A stretch of DNA of 64,000 nucleotides from the NCBI GenBank assembly GCA_963556495.2, contig OY747712.1, forward strand, positions 53,583,069-53,647,068, written 5' to 3'. Positions 49,301 through 61,058 of this stretch are shown here, one piece after another (the first letter of the stretch is position 1; every line of letters starts with the position of its first letter). Both the position numbers and the translations under genes were made by a program. This DNA is from Valencia hispanica. Taxonomy: Eukaryota; Chordata; Actinopteri; Cyprinodontiformes; Valenciidae. The notes below the pieces were generated by a model. The model ran no database searches and had not been told where the DNA came from. It was given only the letters and a program-made list of their open reading frames with translations.

Positions 49301-50063
49301 ATACATTAATTACACAATATGGAATTGATAAAAACAAATTCTTAGAATATCAACAAATTAAATCTATTATTGAAGGTAAATTTAGGCTCAATACAGCTGA
49401 ATTACAAATTCCAGCAAGAGTTTTAGATTTTCTTAATCTCAACCCCCCCAAATTGCTGTCTAAAATATACAAAATTTATCTACATTAGATGAATCAATAG
49501 CCATCCCTATTTCAAAATGGGAGGTGGATTTATCAGCCAGCTTTGACCTAATTGTCTGGTCTCAGATATGTTTAAGAACCTTTAAAATAACAAAAAATCC
49601 TCATTTGCAATTAATACAATACAAAATCCTTCATAGAGTACACTATACAGGTCAACGAATGTTTAGGATGGGTTTTACATCGTCTAATACCTGCTTACAA
49701 TGCACAAGCAATATACCAGATACTTATGCTCATGCGCTTTGGTTCTGTCCACCTGTTAAGACATTTTGGTGCCAGATATGTGAGGACTTATCAAAGTGTC
49801 TGAAATGTAACATCCCACCATCTCCCTCAATTTGCCTGTTAGGAAATTTAAATGATGTCACCATGGACACAAAGTCAGTTCTAATGGTTCACAATGCCTT
49901 ATGCATCGCTAAGAAAACTATCCTCCTGAACTGGAAAAATAAAAAAGCTCTGAATATTAATCAGTATAGAAATGTCTTGTTGGACCATATTGGTCTTGAG
50001 ACGGCCTCTGGCTCCATATCTGATCAATCTCTCTGGGCTCCTTTGATCGGCTCCATCACCTAG
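46341..50063 (+). pseudogene. L1 ORF2 (endonuclease-RT), nearly complete
   Basis: Endonuclease: TLRFVTWNVHGAG with the catalytic Asn (46345), LLQETHKS (46450), GGDLNFGLNEE (46755), YSRLDYLLVS and AVSDHAPVSLTL (46950-47050). RT: MPNKKAPGPDGFPAEFYKEF (47722), TSYRPISLINVDLKIICKAL, SLDAEKAFDRVNW (48118), RGTRQGCSLS (48290), SLYADDVLLFLQH with YADD (48418). C-terminus: CLQCTSNIPDTYAHALWFC (49690) and stop at 50063 after SLWAPLIGSIT. Breaks: TAA at 47118, frameshifts near 47270, 48110, 48310 and 49490. It nicks target DNA and reverse-transcribes L1 RNA; this copy has full domain content but cannot be translated through. Confidence 0.88.
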
Positions 50064-53000
50064 TGGGGGTGGGGGGCACTTGGTTATGTCGTTTGGGACA
50101 CTGTTGCTGATGTGGGGGTTTTGGGGGTGGAGGCGTCTGGGGAGGACCCCAGGGGGTGGGATCACTGGGCGGATGGGGCGCTGGACGTCGTGGCCGGCCT
50201 GGGGTTGGGCTTTGGGTGGTAACTCCTGATGGCTGCATACGGTGCCTTGGGGGGGTTGCACTGGCGGACATGGGTTACTTGCCTGGTGGCCGTGCTGCGC
50301 CTGGGTAGGGTCTGGGGTGGGCCTGGGGATTCGGGGCTCGGGGGCGCCGCACCCCTTAGCTGTGGTCCTGGTTGGGGGTCGGCCGGCGTGGGGTCTCTGT
50401 CGGCTGTGGGGGTCGGGGCCGGCCGGCGGCCGGGATGTGCAGCCGCCTCTCTCTTTTTCTCTGGGCCGATTGTCATCGCCGGTCCCTGTATCGCGTCTCG
50501 CCTTGTTTGCTGGTTGGGGTGCCTGGCTGCTGGTCGCGGCGGCTGGGTGGCGTTTATGGGCCGGATCAGTCCTTTTTTGCGCTGGACTCGGCTCCTGGGT
50601 CTTGGTCTTTGTGCGGGGCGCTGGGGTTGGGCATTTGGCCGGACTTGCGGGTGGACTGGCCGGGTGGTGGGCGTGCAGGGCACGTGGGTGGGGCGCTGGG
50701 TTTGGTCTCCGGCCGGGCCGTCGAGCAACAGTGGTCGCTCCACAAGGAGTGAGGCTGGTGGATGTCGGCCTGGTGGGTCGGCCGCCCGCCTCATCGGTTT
50801 GCTCCTGGTCTGGGCAGGTACGTCGCCGTGGTTCCGGCTACGGGGGCCTCCGGTGTGCGGGTGGCGCTGGGGGCCTCCTTTGCTGGCGGGGAGGCTGCTG
50901 CTGTGTAGTGACAGGTGCTCTCCCCCTAAGAGGGCACTTGGACGGGGGGGAGGGCTGTGTGGGAGGGGTGGGGGGGTGGTTGGCGAACTCAACCTGGGTC
51001 TCTAGTGTCTTTTGTGTTTTGAGAGTAGAGCGAATGTCAGGGTGGGTTTAGTTCCCCTTCTGGGATGGGGCTGGGGGGACTGCCTTGGGGTCCGTGGGGC
51101 TTTGTGGTGCTGTGGCCGTGGGCCCCGGGTCGAACGTGCCATGGCCTCCCTCCCCTGGTGGATCCCGGTGAACAGCGGTGCCTATTGGGGTCAGTGGGGG
51201 AGCTGGCTCCCTGGGAAGACATTTTGTCTCCCAGTCCTTCCCTCCCCATCCCTGGACACCTCTGTCCACCCGCTCCATCACTTTACCACTCATATAGGGT
51301 CTTGGGGCATGGGCACATCACTGTGGTGCGAGGAGGGGCTTCCCTCCTCGCTATCCCGTGGTGTCCTTGGTCCCAATTTTAATATACAACTTAGACACTC
51401 CCACTTATAACATTCTCACGCGACACATATGTAGGGACTTTGGGTTGGGCACACTTTTCGGCATCCAGAGGGGGAGAGGTTCAATCAGCTTCACCTCTGG
51501 TGCCGGTGCCCACTGTTAAACCACATATAGACACTGAGGGCTCGGGGTGGGGGTTGGGGGATGTGTGGCTGCCTTCCCCACATCCCACCCCTCTGTTTTA
51601 AATGCACATTATAACAACACGCATCAACACCATACTCGAGCGGGAGGATGGAGGCTAGGGGTCTTTTCACACCCCTGTTCGCTACGGGCCATCAGGGGTT
51701 TGGGTCCGGAGGAGGAACAGGCGGTCTTGTCGGGGTCCTGGGCTGTCGGGCTGCTTTGCCACTGTGGGGCCCTTGGCGGTCTGCTTGTCTCCGTCCTAGA
51801 AGGTAGGGGGTCCATCTCCCGGGTCCGGGGACTGGTGGCTCTACTGGGGCATCGGTACCTGGGCCTGGGAGCATAGGGTGTGTATGGGGTGTGTGAGTGA
51901 GGGTACAGCGTCATTTTTTTGGGTGTCTTGGTGAGTCAGTGAGAATGTATGGGTTTAAGAGGGAGGGAACGTATGACTGTGTCTGTATGTCTTTGTCTAC
52001 CTGTCAGGTTGGATCTTGGTCTGCCCCCTCGCCTGGCGCACCTCAGGCCTTACACTTAATGGGGGGCCTATTTCCCCTCCGTCACTCCCCGCCGGTGACG
52101 GGGGCCCCTGCCTGCCGGTGCATCGGTGGTCAATCCGGTTCGGACCTGGTGCGTGCCTGGCCGGGCCTGGGGGGGCCGGTGTGTCGGTCGGCCGATGCGC
52201 TGGGCCGATATCTTCCTTTGGTTGGTTGGGGCACCTCTTTTAGAGGTGCCAGGTTTGGGATTGTTGGGTGGTGCCTGCTCGGTGGCTCTGCGGGATGCGG
52301 ACCCGGCGTCTCTGCTCGTTTGATCACCTGTTCTGTGCGCACCGTGCGTGGTCGGTTCATTGGCGGGTTGGACCGGCCCTGGCCCTCGTTGGATGCCTGG
52401 TCTCGGCGCCCTGCGTTGCGCGGGATCAGGACCTGGGAGCTGGTACAACTTGGTGTCCAGATGCTGGCTGAGCCCGGCCTGGGGATGCTGTCCGTCCCCT
52501 GCGGCTATCGGTGGGGCGCTGGGATGTTGGCGGTGGGGATTGGCCTAGTGTGGAGGCGGCGCGTGTCGGCCGGCGGCCTGCCGCGGCCCCTGCAGTGCCG
52601 GGGGCCCCTCGTCGGCCAGTCCCTTGTCGGGTCCCTGCTGGGGGGTGGGGTGCCCCTGGGCCCCGGCTCTCCCGGTCCATTGACTGGCCCGTCCTGGCGC
52701 AGCCGGTTGCCGGCGGGGCCCGTGGGCTCGTCACTGCATCCCCCCGGGCCCCTGCATAGTGGCCGCTGGATGTTCCCCTGGGGTTCTCCTTTGCTCCACT
52801 TATGGGGGATGCGGTCGGCCCCACCCGGGTCCGCCTGGGGCTCTGGGGGTCCTATGGACGTCTTTGCTCCGATCTCCTTCATGTCTGCATCGAGTCCTGG
52901 GAGACGGATTGATGCCTGCTCACACCAGCTATCGAACACTCTTATGGAGAAACCTTATATGCACCAGCATGCTAACACACACACATAGATGTGGGGTCTC

Positions 53001-53380
53001 TGGTGTTTAAGGATATATTCTTGGGCTGAGGTTATCATTACTAGAGCTTGATTAATCGGTACCATGAGTTTTTCTGTGACATTGTTGTTGTATTTTTATA
53101 TCTATTTTTGTGTGATGTGGTTGTGTAATTCTTTGTTCACAATGTTTGGTTTGTTTTGTCGATGTTCCTTTTTCGTGTTTTGTTTTGTTTTTTCCGTCTC
53201 TTTGCCGTCCTGTTGGTATGGAGGCAGACTTCAATGTCTTCCTGTGTTTTCTTTGTTCCCCTTCCTCTCTTGTATTTTCAACTCACCCTCTCTCTTGACT
53301 TTTTGTTTCCTACCTCTCTTCTTCATCTTCCTTCTTTCTTCCCCTTAATTTTCCATCTCCGTGTCCATTACATCAGGAAA
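50064..53380 (+). other. G-rich L1 3'UTR with runs of G
   Basis: From the ORF2 stop to the A/T-rich tail the plus strand is strongly G-biased, unlike the AT-rich ORF2. Several tracts satisfy four-G-run spacing, for example 50944-50977 and 51538-51560. Long open frames occur on both strands (up to about 360 codons at 51897-52988) but their composition is Gly/Pro/Arg/Trp-biased with no domain, as expected from GC-rich sequence lacking stop codons. I treat none of them as genes. Confidence 0.7.
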
Positions 53381-53539
53381 TAAAAACCCCAACAATTCAT
53401 AATAAAGATTTTTCACCCATATATCAAGTGGAGGACTATAGCAAAAGCTGTACTGCTCTGCTTGTGAAAGTAAATCTGTTGTGCTTCTACTTGGTACTCA
53501 GACACCAATTCTGAGCTCCACACTGCCGAACAGGACACG

Positions 53540-54592
53540 TTTAAAAAAAATAATAAAAAAAATGAAAGGAATTGGGTCCAACATACAAGTTGAAGGTTTA
53601 GATGAGGCTAATATTTTTGATAATTCCAAAAGTTCGACTGAATCAAAACAGCCTAAGCACAACTGAGGTTCTACAGTTCTTTCCGATACTGCCTCATTTA
53701 CTGAGGAAGAAGTAATCATGTTTGGGAGGTTGCCAATGATTTTATTTTTAATAGAATAAATTTTATTTATGAAGAATCCCATAAAACCATCACTGCTAAG
53801 AGCTGGGGGAATAGTCGGCTCAACAGAGCTATGACTCTGTGTAAGTTTGGCAACTCTACTAAAAAGAAACCTAGGATTGTTTTTATTCGCCTCTATTAAT
53901 GATGAAAAATATGCTGTTCTAGCTTGTCGAAGGGTCTTTTTATACAGCAGTAGACTGTTATTCCAGGTTAAATAGGAATCCTCTAGGTGTGTAGAGCGCC
54001 ATTTTCTCTCCAACTTCCTAGTATTCTGCTTTAAAGTATGCAACTCTGCGTTAAACCAAGGAGTCAGCCTCCTATGGCTAGCCACTTTCTTTTTCAAGGG
54101 GGCTACACTATCTAATGCGAAATGCAATGAGGAAGTAACGCTGTGAACCAGACCATCAATTTCTGAAGGGTTAGAGATAAAATTGCTGCCATCCACTGCG
54201 TTACCCTGAGACACTAAGGAAAGTAAGAATGGAACAGATTCTTTAAAAATTGTTACAGCATTGTCTGATAAAGCTCTACTATAATGAAATTTTCTTTCAG
54301 ATTTAAGATGGTCAGTTAAAGTAAATTCAAAAGTTATTAAGAAGTGGTCAGACAGGACCGGGTTATGTGGGTGAACTGTTATTTCCTCACACTCAATATC
54401 GTATGTCAGTACAAGGTCCAAAGTGTGTTTGCCCGAGTGGGTCGATCCCTGTACTTTTTGAGTAAAGCCAATTGAGTCTAAAATAGCATTAAAGGCTGCA
54501 TTTAGGCTATCACTTTCAGTATCCACATGAATATTGATCTGATCCAAGAATTGAGAGTAAGGGCCTGGTGGACAATACAAAACCACAAACAA
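53540..54592 (-). pseudogene. L2/Rex1-group endonuclease/RT-linker open segment
   Basis: Begins MFVVLYCPPGPYSQFLDQIN; contains HTLDLVLTYDIE, NPVLSDHFLITFEF (the SDH endonuclease motif), RRLTPWFNAELHTLKQNTRK, AYFSSLIEANKNNPRFLFSR, and ends PSTCMLDPIPF before a T-rich frameshifted region. Partner of 44792-45817. Confidence 0.8.
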
Positions 54593-56615
54593 AAATGGTC
54601 TTAATGTTTTGCAACTTGGATGAGGAAAATTAAGGGTTAGATGTTCAAAAGAACTGTAGCTATCAATTGGTCTGGGAGTAATTAGTAAATCAGAACGGAA
54701 AATGGTTGCAACTCCTCCCCCTTGCCCAGTATTTCTAGGAATGTGAAAATTTTAATGACTGGAAGGAGTTGATTCATTTAATGAGATAGGGCGGTACAAG
54801 GAGCACTGTAGTGGGTCTTTGCCTTTTTTAGGAATAAGTGGGATTGCTGCTTGTCGTAAGGTGGGAGAGAGTTGTCCAGAAGCTATAGATTCGTTAAACA
54901 TGTCTTGGAGTAACGGTGACAATTAAAGTGCAAACTTTTTATAGAAATCTGAGGTAAAGCCATCTGGCCCAGGAGTTTTATTGTTTTTCAATTATTTAAT
55001 AGCTTGTAAGATTTCTGAAATTTAAATTTCTTTAGCCAGAGATGGGTTAATCTCAGGAGGGATAGAGGGAAATAAAAGATCCTCAAAGAAGGTCTCAGAT
55101 TTTGGGGTAAGTACATCATTTTCAGAGCGATATAAATCACTATAGTACTGTTTAAAGACATCATTAATCTCTGAATGGATTGTTACCATCTTACCCATTT
55201 TATCCTGAACTTTAGGAATGAGGCGGGAAGAGGCAGCTTGGCGGGCTTGCTGTCCCAAGAGTTTACCGGCCTTATCCCCAGAATCATAAACATTGAAACG
55301 GGCCTTTGTGAGTAGATATGTGGCTTTGTCCGTAGTCAATGTGTCATTCTGTTTGGAGGCACAGTCTTTCGTTGTAAAGAGCTGGAGAGGGGGATAGAGA
55401 GTGTTGCTCATCAATACTAGCTAAAGCCTGAGAGATGCTCTTAAGCTTCGCCTCTCTTGTTTTTTTCCTTCTGGAGGAGTATTCAATAATATGTCCTCTG
55501 AGGAAGGCTTTCAGAGTTTCCCATAGCGTTGAATGGGAGATCTCTGAAGTAGTGTTAGTTTCAATGAAGAATTTTATCTAGGACATGATGAGTTGCACAA
55601 ATTCTTCATCAGCTAGTAAAAGTGGGTTAACCCTTCAATGAAAAGAGGGTCTGAAGCGGTTGGGTAAACTAAGTTGAAAGGACAGCGCACCATGATCTGA
55701 GATGGATATTGCTTGATATTGGCAGGAGACTGCACTTCCAGCTAACCTGTTGTCTATCAAGAAGTAATCTAGACGGGTGTATGTATGATGGACCAACCCA
55801 CCTTCTTTTAAGATAATTTACAGAATCTGTTTTAAGATGAGTTTCCTGTATAAATGCAATATCTGCCCCTAAGTGCTGAAGATAAAATGTTGTCTTCTGT
55901 CTCTTAACTGCAATATTTTGTCCTTTTACATTAAGTGAAACACTGTGGATGGATCGAGGTTGAGTGGGATTGACTCTAGAATATATTTTAGTTGTCATCT
56001 AAAATGGAATTTGAAATTTGGAGAGTCAAGAGAGGCCATATTGAGAGTGCACAAGAATGAGGTGATGGCGAGGGGGTGTAAAAACCAACAAAAAAACATA
56101 TGAAAGGCAAGGCTGGAAAGCTTGTTCTGGCAGAAAGCACAAAAATAACGCGTGCTGCCTATACTTAAACTCTACTCTATACTCTGTTATAACAAGAAAA
56201 CATTAAGTTACTGAATGTGCATAACATAAAAAACCTTGTATATCAAATAATAAAATAACATGGGTATAGTATAATACTGTAGTAAGCCTGTCTAACTCTG
56301 GGTGGCCATTAAGGCCACTATACAGCAACAAACAAAAAAAGGAGACAAAGGGCAGACTACTGGTCTGTATGAGAGAACCCAAACAAAATCATAACAAATT
56401 GTCATCACATTTACAAACTTCAGCAAAACTTAAAATTAAACTATTGCTACAAATGCAACCTTTTTTACACATCATTTGAATCTTTAAAACGTGACTGCAA
56501 ATGAGATGAGGGGAATTTACCTTTGAGAGTTCGTGTACTAAAGGTGAAGAGCAACAAAATTCCACTAATGTCCATCTGAAGTTTAAAAAACTCAGTAGTT
56601 TGTCCGTGTTACAGT

Positions 56616-57340
56616 TCAGCTGGTGGAAGCCGTGACCCGTTCGTCGGCAGGGCTACATCTGTCTACATAACGGCTTACCTCTTCTGGAGAGAGAAAGACA
56701 TGCTTCTGTCCCTTCTTGTCGTTAACTTGTAACTTGGCAGGAAACAGCATCCTATAGCTAAGTCTGGCACTCCTGAGCTGTGACTTCACTGGAACAAACG
56801 CAGCCCTTTTTCTGGAGATGTCAGTGCTGAAATCTGGGAAGAAGTGAATCTCGGATCCGTGAAAACAGACAGAGCTGGCCTCTCTGGCTAACTTTAGGAT
56901 GCGCTCCTTGGTCTGGAAGTGGTGAATTCGGACGATGAGGGGACGTGGTCTGGTGTCATTTGGATTATTCTTAACCAAGGCGACTCGATGAGCCCTGTCT
57001 GCAATGGAAGAGGTAGAAAAAGCTTCTGCTCCAAAAGTCTCTCTCAGAAGCCCATCAATGAAGACAGTGGGATATTGTCCCTCGATTTTTTCAGGAAGTC
57101 CAATGATGCGGATATTATTCCTTCTGGATCAGTTCTCCAGGTCCTCCACTTTCACTTTCAACTCCGTGTTAGCCTTGGATAGCGCAGCACAAGTGGATTC
57201 AAGCTGTTCATGTCTTTCTTGTGTGTCATTTAGTGAAGTTTCCAGCTGTTGAATGGACTAGTGATGTTGGTCAATAACGGCCCGGTTAGCCGACAGTTGC
57301 GTAGAAAGTTTGTTTTGCATCTTTAAGTTGTTGCTTTTTT
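56616..57340 (-). pseudogene. L1 ORF1 protein relic
   Basis: Minus strand: heptad-rich segment (LESTCAALSKANTELKVKVE, about 57200-57140), then a stop, RRNNIRIIGLPEKIEGQ, and the C-terminal domain from MVKNNPNDTRPRPLIVRIHH (56978) to EVSRYVDRCSPADE. This is the coiled coil-RRM-CTD layout of L1 ORF1 RNA-binding proteins (Transposase_22 type). Two breaks only. Confidence 0.75.
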
Positions 57341-57691
57341 TCTTGTTTGGTGTTTTTTAACACCATCAGTTTTATCCAGCAGGAGACTTCTGTGAGAACT
57401 GTCAGGAAGCTTCATCTAACCCCTGAAGTGACTGCAGATTTTCTTGAAGTTTTTGCTGAGATACCTCCTATTGCCTATTGCTCCCCTTGTGATTTTATTT
57501 TCAATGATTTTAACTGTAGGCTTCAATCCATTCTCAACCTGCTTGCTCCACCTAAAGTTAAAAGTTTACACTCAAAATCTGCATTGCTGGTGGAGAAATG
57601 AAAGCCTCAAAAAACAAATGAAGATTTGCAGGGTGGCAGAGAGAAAATGGAGAAAAAATAAAACCATGATAAACCATCAATTACATATGCA
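57341..57691 (+). mobile_element. L2 LINE fragment (endonuclease/RT linker)
   Basis: Plus strand VFFNTISFIQQETSVRTVRK (57349-57410), LTPEVTADFLEVF, then in another frame RVAERKWRKNKTMINHQLHM (57625-57690). It matches the linker of the L2 copies at 5864-5024 and 39010-38600. Bounded on the left by the outer L1 and on the right by the sequence beginning CCCCTAAGGGG. Confidence 0.8.
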
Positions 57692-57738
57692 GCCCCTAAG
57701 GGGACATGGGCGGAAAAAAAATAAATTGGTTTTTTCAT
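57692..57738. other. Candidate transposon terminus (CCCCTAAGGGG...)
   Basis: L2 homology stops at 57691 and sequence beginning CCCCTAAGGGGACATGGGCG follows, then an A-rich run and the 21-bp repeats. This is where the left end of an inserted DNA element would lie; the matching right end would be beyond the window. Confidence 0.35.
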
Positions 57739-57914
57739 GCACACCACTTCTTAACTTGTGTGCACCACTTAGTAACTCGTGCGCACCACTTATTAACTCA
57801 TGCGCACCACTTATTAACTCGTGCGCACCACTTATTAACTCGTGCGCACCACTTATTAACTCATGCGCACCACTTAGTAACTCGTGCTCACCACTTAGTA
57901 ACTTGTGCGCACCA
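57739..57914. repeat. 21-bp tandem repeat array (8.4 units)
   Basis: Unit GCGCACCACTTATTAACTCGT with minor variants, eight full units from 57739 to 57906 and a partial one to 57914. Junctions create the palindrome GTGCGCAC. The array reads as a repetitive peptide in frame (LLTRAHH) but this is coincidental. Position just inside a candidate terminus and upstream of an integrase-like gene suggests subterminal transposase-binding repeats. Confidence 0.88.
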
Positions 57915-58133
57915 GATACCGTTTCGTGCATACAACAGATATTTGGTGCATTGTAGCTTCTGTGTTTTTCGGAGTGACATTAAGAGCTTTGATTGAGTTT
58001 TATTTTCGCCTAAGACTTGCCCATAAAACATTGTAGCTTTGCTTCCCAGACGTCACCGTTATGTTGTTTCTCAATGACACTTAAAACGGGTTTTGAAATC
58101 ATGTGGTTTGTTCCGGCGCAAGCAATACACCAG

Positions 58134-58803
58134 CCTTGATCAGGTTGTTACTTTTATTCAGGAGCAGTTACAAACAACTGGGCATCTCCATGGATATAGG
58201 TAGATGCACACGAAGTACACAGAGAATGGATTACACATCAGAAAAGAAGATGTCCGTTTAATTTTACAAGAACTTGACCCAGTCCACGTTGTACTCCGCA
58301 GAAGCCGACGTCTCCATCGCCGTTCCTACTTTGCTAAGGGACCTAATTACATCTGGCATTTGGACTCGTATGACAAGCTGAAGCCATTCGGTATCTGCAT
58401 AAACAGATGCATTGACGGATTTTCCAGGAAAATCCTATGGATGGACGCTTTTACTACAAGCAGTGATCCCAAAATTGTTGGAAGCTACTTCATGGAGGCA
58501 GTCAAGAAATTAGACGGTTGTCCGAGGATTGTTAGAGGTGATCGAGGCACTGAGAATGTCAGAGTCCGAGATTTTCAACGTTTTTTGTGTCGGAATATAC
58601 ATGATGGATCTTCTGCAATTGACAGCTACATTGAAGGGGCAAGTACGTCAAACCAGATAATAGAAAGTTGGTGGGGCTTCCTCCGAAAGCAATCAATGGA
58701 GTTCTACATAACTTTGTTTGTTGATCTGAAAGACCGTGGCTTGTTCGATGGAGATTTCTTGGACAGGAATCTAATTCAGTTCTGCTTCATGGGTATCATC
58801 CAG
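58134..58803 (+). CDS. Integrase-like gene, catalytic exon
   Basis: Carries the helix-turn-helix-like N-terminal part and the whole DDE core. Frame is open for 200 codons from the ATG at 58204 to the CAG/GTAAAC donor. In-frame TAG at 58201-58203 just before the Met. A candidate splice acceptor (ACACCAG) ends at 58133; earlier exons were not found. Confidence 0.65.
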
Positions 58804-61058
58804 GTAAACGGTACATTTGTTAAAATATAATATGACCCACCTTAATTATCCTTAAAATATGGAACATATCCAGTTACTTATTTTAGTCAACAGCATTGTT
58901 GGTTAAGGGAAATTTTACTAATTACTTTTTCGTTAGGTCGTTACATTGCAGTTGCAGTTACTGAACGTTAATTGATAGAATAAACTGCATAGCCTAGTCT
59001 GAACTCTCTGCAAGAAGCTGAACTGCTCCGCCTGTGCGTAATGGAGGCTGAAGCTACTTCAGCCATGGTTTTAGAATCAGGGGACATTTCTCCAACTGAA
59101 GTGATAAGAAATCAGCAAAGATCTCTGAACAAGTTTTTTTTTAAATTCCTTCAGTGAAAGCTGATCCCGGAGGATGCACTTCTTTGTGTGGCAAGTGGTA
59201 GTCTTAGTATGAATAAATACAAAAAAACTAAGTTAAACATGCAAATAATAATGAAAACAAAGCACGCAAACACAACAAACCAAATAAAGTTAACTCCCCT
59301 TAACCCTGTGGGCGTTCTGGTGGTTGCCTCGGCAACCAAACGTCCGACGCCCAGCGTCTAGTTAAAATAAACAGGTTAGACAAAACAGCAGTTGTGGACC
59401 CCCGGGCACACCACCAGGTCTGAAGATGGACTGATCGTGGCGGGACGGTGAGATGGAGCGGCAGAAGAGCTTGTGCCCCGCCAATGACGTCAGACGCTCA
59501 GCTGATGAGGTGGGCCGCCGCAGGCAAAGCCGGATGACAGAGCGGCTCTTGGGCCCCAACCAGCGCGGGCAGCCACAGGTCGTTGCGCCCCTGAATCAGA
59601 TCAGCCTGAATACGGCTGACACACCCACACGGGCAGAGAGCTGACTAGGAGTACCTGGTGCAGTGTTAATGCTGTAACTGCATGCGCAGCTCTGGTTCCA
59701 CTCAGCAATCGCACGGATCGCAGCTTGCGGTTAGAGTCTTCCAGCATACCAGCACCTGAGGTGACATACAAGAGCTGTGTCTGGAGGAGCAGGCTGCTGC
59801 CTTTTACTGGATGGCTCACCCCGCCCCGCAATCAGTCCAATGCGAGCCACCTGGCTCTTTGCCGAGATGGGACCAGACAGGATCTGTCTGTCCCATCACA
59901 TTTGAATCAATAGTTAGGCTGCAGCGATCTGTCACTGCCAGTCTGTGTACAGTGCTGTCAAAGATGTGCTACATGTCACTGTTCATCACGCTCTCAGTTT
60001 GCTGATAACAAGATGCAATGTCTAGGCCTACATTATCAAGCTCTGAGGTGATAATCAAACGTTCTCATGGGAATCTATTTCCCTTGATTCAGTTACCCGT
60101 AGACCTACTCCGTGCGTAAAGTTTAAAATGCACAGAGGTGTCAGAGGTGTGAATACTAATCTGTCAAAATGACGGACAGCCTTCTGATTTCTCCGTCGCC
60201 GTTTTAAAAAATGGGTCAATTACGGAAAATATACGGTTAACGCGACCCCTGAACTGCATTGTTAAACACATCTTATATTGTTAAACTGTTTTCTTCTGTT
60301 GTCAAAAAACACTTGGAATTACAGGTAGTTCACTTGACCTGTTGTCTTAGGTTTTAAGAATTAAATTCATTTTGCTATAGAGTTGAGAAAACTTTACTTT
60401 GCTCAACTGTTTACTTTTATTACAAAGATTATACTTAGAGTGCAGGATAAATCTTGTTGACCGTTAATGTGTTATATAAGTTAGGTACAAGTAAGCTGCC
60501 TAACTCTTCTACTCATTTCAACTAACTTTTGAAAACTGTTCAAAAAATTTGAATTTCTTTGATATACAGCAATTGTTTTTTTAACAGTAACGTAAACAGT
60601 TACTTTCATTGTTATTTCTATTCTCGAGTAATATAGTTACTAACTCAGTTACCTTTGGAACAAGTAGTAAGTAATTATAACAAATCACTTTTTTAAATAA
60701 TGTTGCCAACACTAGTTAATATTTAGCCTATACAGTCTTTCAATATTGCAAAATGGACATTCATTAATAAAACCTAATTTGATCTACGATAATGAGGTTT
60801 CTATGTTTTACTTAGGATTAAAAGAAGAAGTTGACCATTAAAATTGATCAGTTCTAAGCAATCTTACAATTTAATTATGAACAATGCAAAAACAGTTAAG
60901 CAGGCTCTTTTAATGATTTGAGAAATTAATTTCATTTGCCTTGTGATGAATCATGTTTTATTTTCATCTCTCGCATATCGTTTTAGACTAAACAATTATG
61001 CTGTGCTGTATTCCAAACATTAGTTGATTTATTTTCTTTTGCTTCATTGTTTTGCCAG
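58804..61058 (+). other. Intron of the integrase-like gene
   Basis: 2,255 bp. The part from about 59150 to 59930 is richer in G and C (CCTCGGCAACC near 59322, GCGCGGGCAGCC near 59563) and probably an inserted element that I could not classify. The rest (59990-61030) is AT-rich with no recognised feature. Confidence 0.45.

Larger units (their letters stand above)
45844..53418 (+). mobile_element. L1-type LINE (+), inner element of the nest, with 3.3-kb 3'UTR
   Basis: ORF2 runs 46341-50063, the G-rich 3'UTR 50064-53380, ending GGAAATAAAAACCCC and AATAAAGATTTTTCACCC (53418). There is no ORF1 in the 500 bp before ORF2, so the element is 5' truncated or of a type without one. Flanks ATATATCAGTGAAGG (45828) and ATATATCAAGTGGAGG (53419) are a plausible imperfect target duplication. 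It splits the L2/Rex1-group element. Confidence 0.85.
44384..54775 (-). mobile_element. L2/Rex1-group LINE (-), middle element of the nest
   Basis: Right part 54775-53540 carries the endonuclease C-terminus (GGGVATIFRSDLLI, YCPPGPYSQFLDQI, THSGKHTLDLVLTYDIECEE, VLSDHFLITFEF) and linker up to PSTCMLDPIPF. Left part 45817-44792 carries RT from RAWFKSYLFVHLNDKSSSLS, through GVPQGSVLGPILFTIYML and [11 protein letters not shown], to the C-terminus PLLWNQLPVLVREADTLFTF. The 3'UTR contains AACAGGAAGAAACCTCC in complement at 44600, a motif typical of one fish LINE family. About 125 RT residues are missing at the site of the inner L1, and the 3' tail is truncated at 44384. Confidence 0.82.
42275..57340 (-). 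mobile_element. L1-type LINE (-), outer element of the nest
   Basis: Two parts of one element. Right part 57340-54775 has ORF1 (57340-56616: coiled coil, RRNNIRIIGLPE and the RPLIVRIHHFQTKERILK RRM-like region), endonuclease (SLNVKGQNIAVKRQKTTFYL and IAFIQETHLK, 55940-55820) and RT start (NNKTPGPDGF, AIPLIPKKGKDPL, YRPISL, 54990-54780). Left part 44383-42478 has RFISWIKLLYAHP, GIRQGCSLSPLLFAISIEPL, SLYADDLLLYTS (44180), and the Cys/His C-terminus CPRCKSQPADHINMFWSCP (42870). About 110 RT residues between the parts are missing. The 3' end is poly(A)-like at 42275-42300. Confidence 0.82.

Noticed and set aside
50162..50992. 276-codon minus-strand frame, Pro/Arg-rich
   Set aside because: Lies in the G-rich L1 3'UTR, overlaps two plus-strand frames of similar length, and has a composition expected from G-rich DNA.
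57706..57996. Repetitive protein with LLTRAHH units
   Set aside because: Pure by-product of the 21-bp tandem DNA repeat; open in both strands because 21 is a multiple of three.
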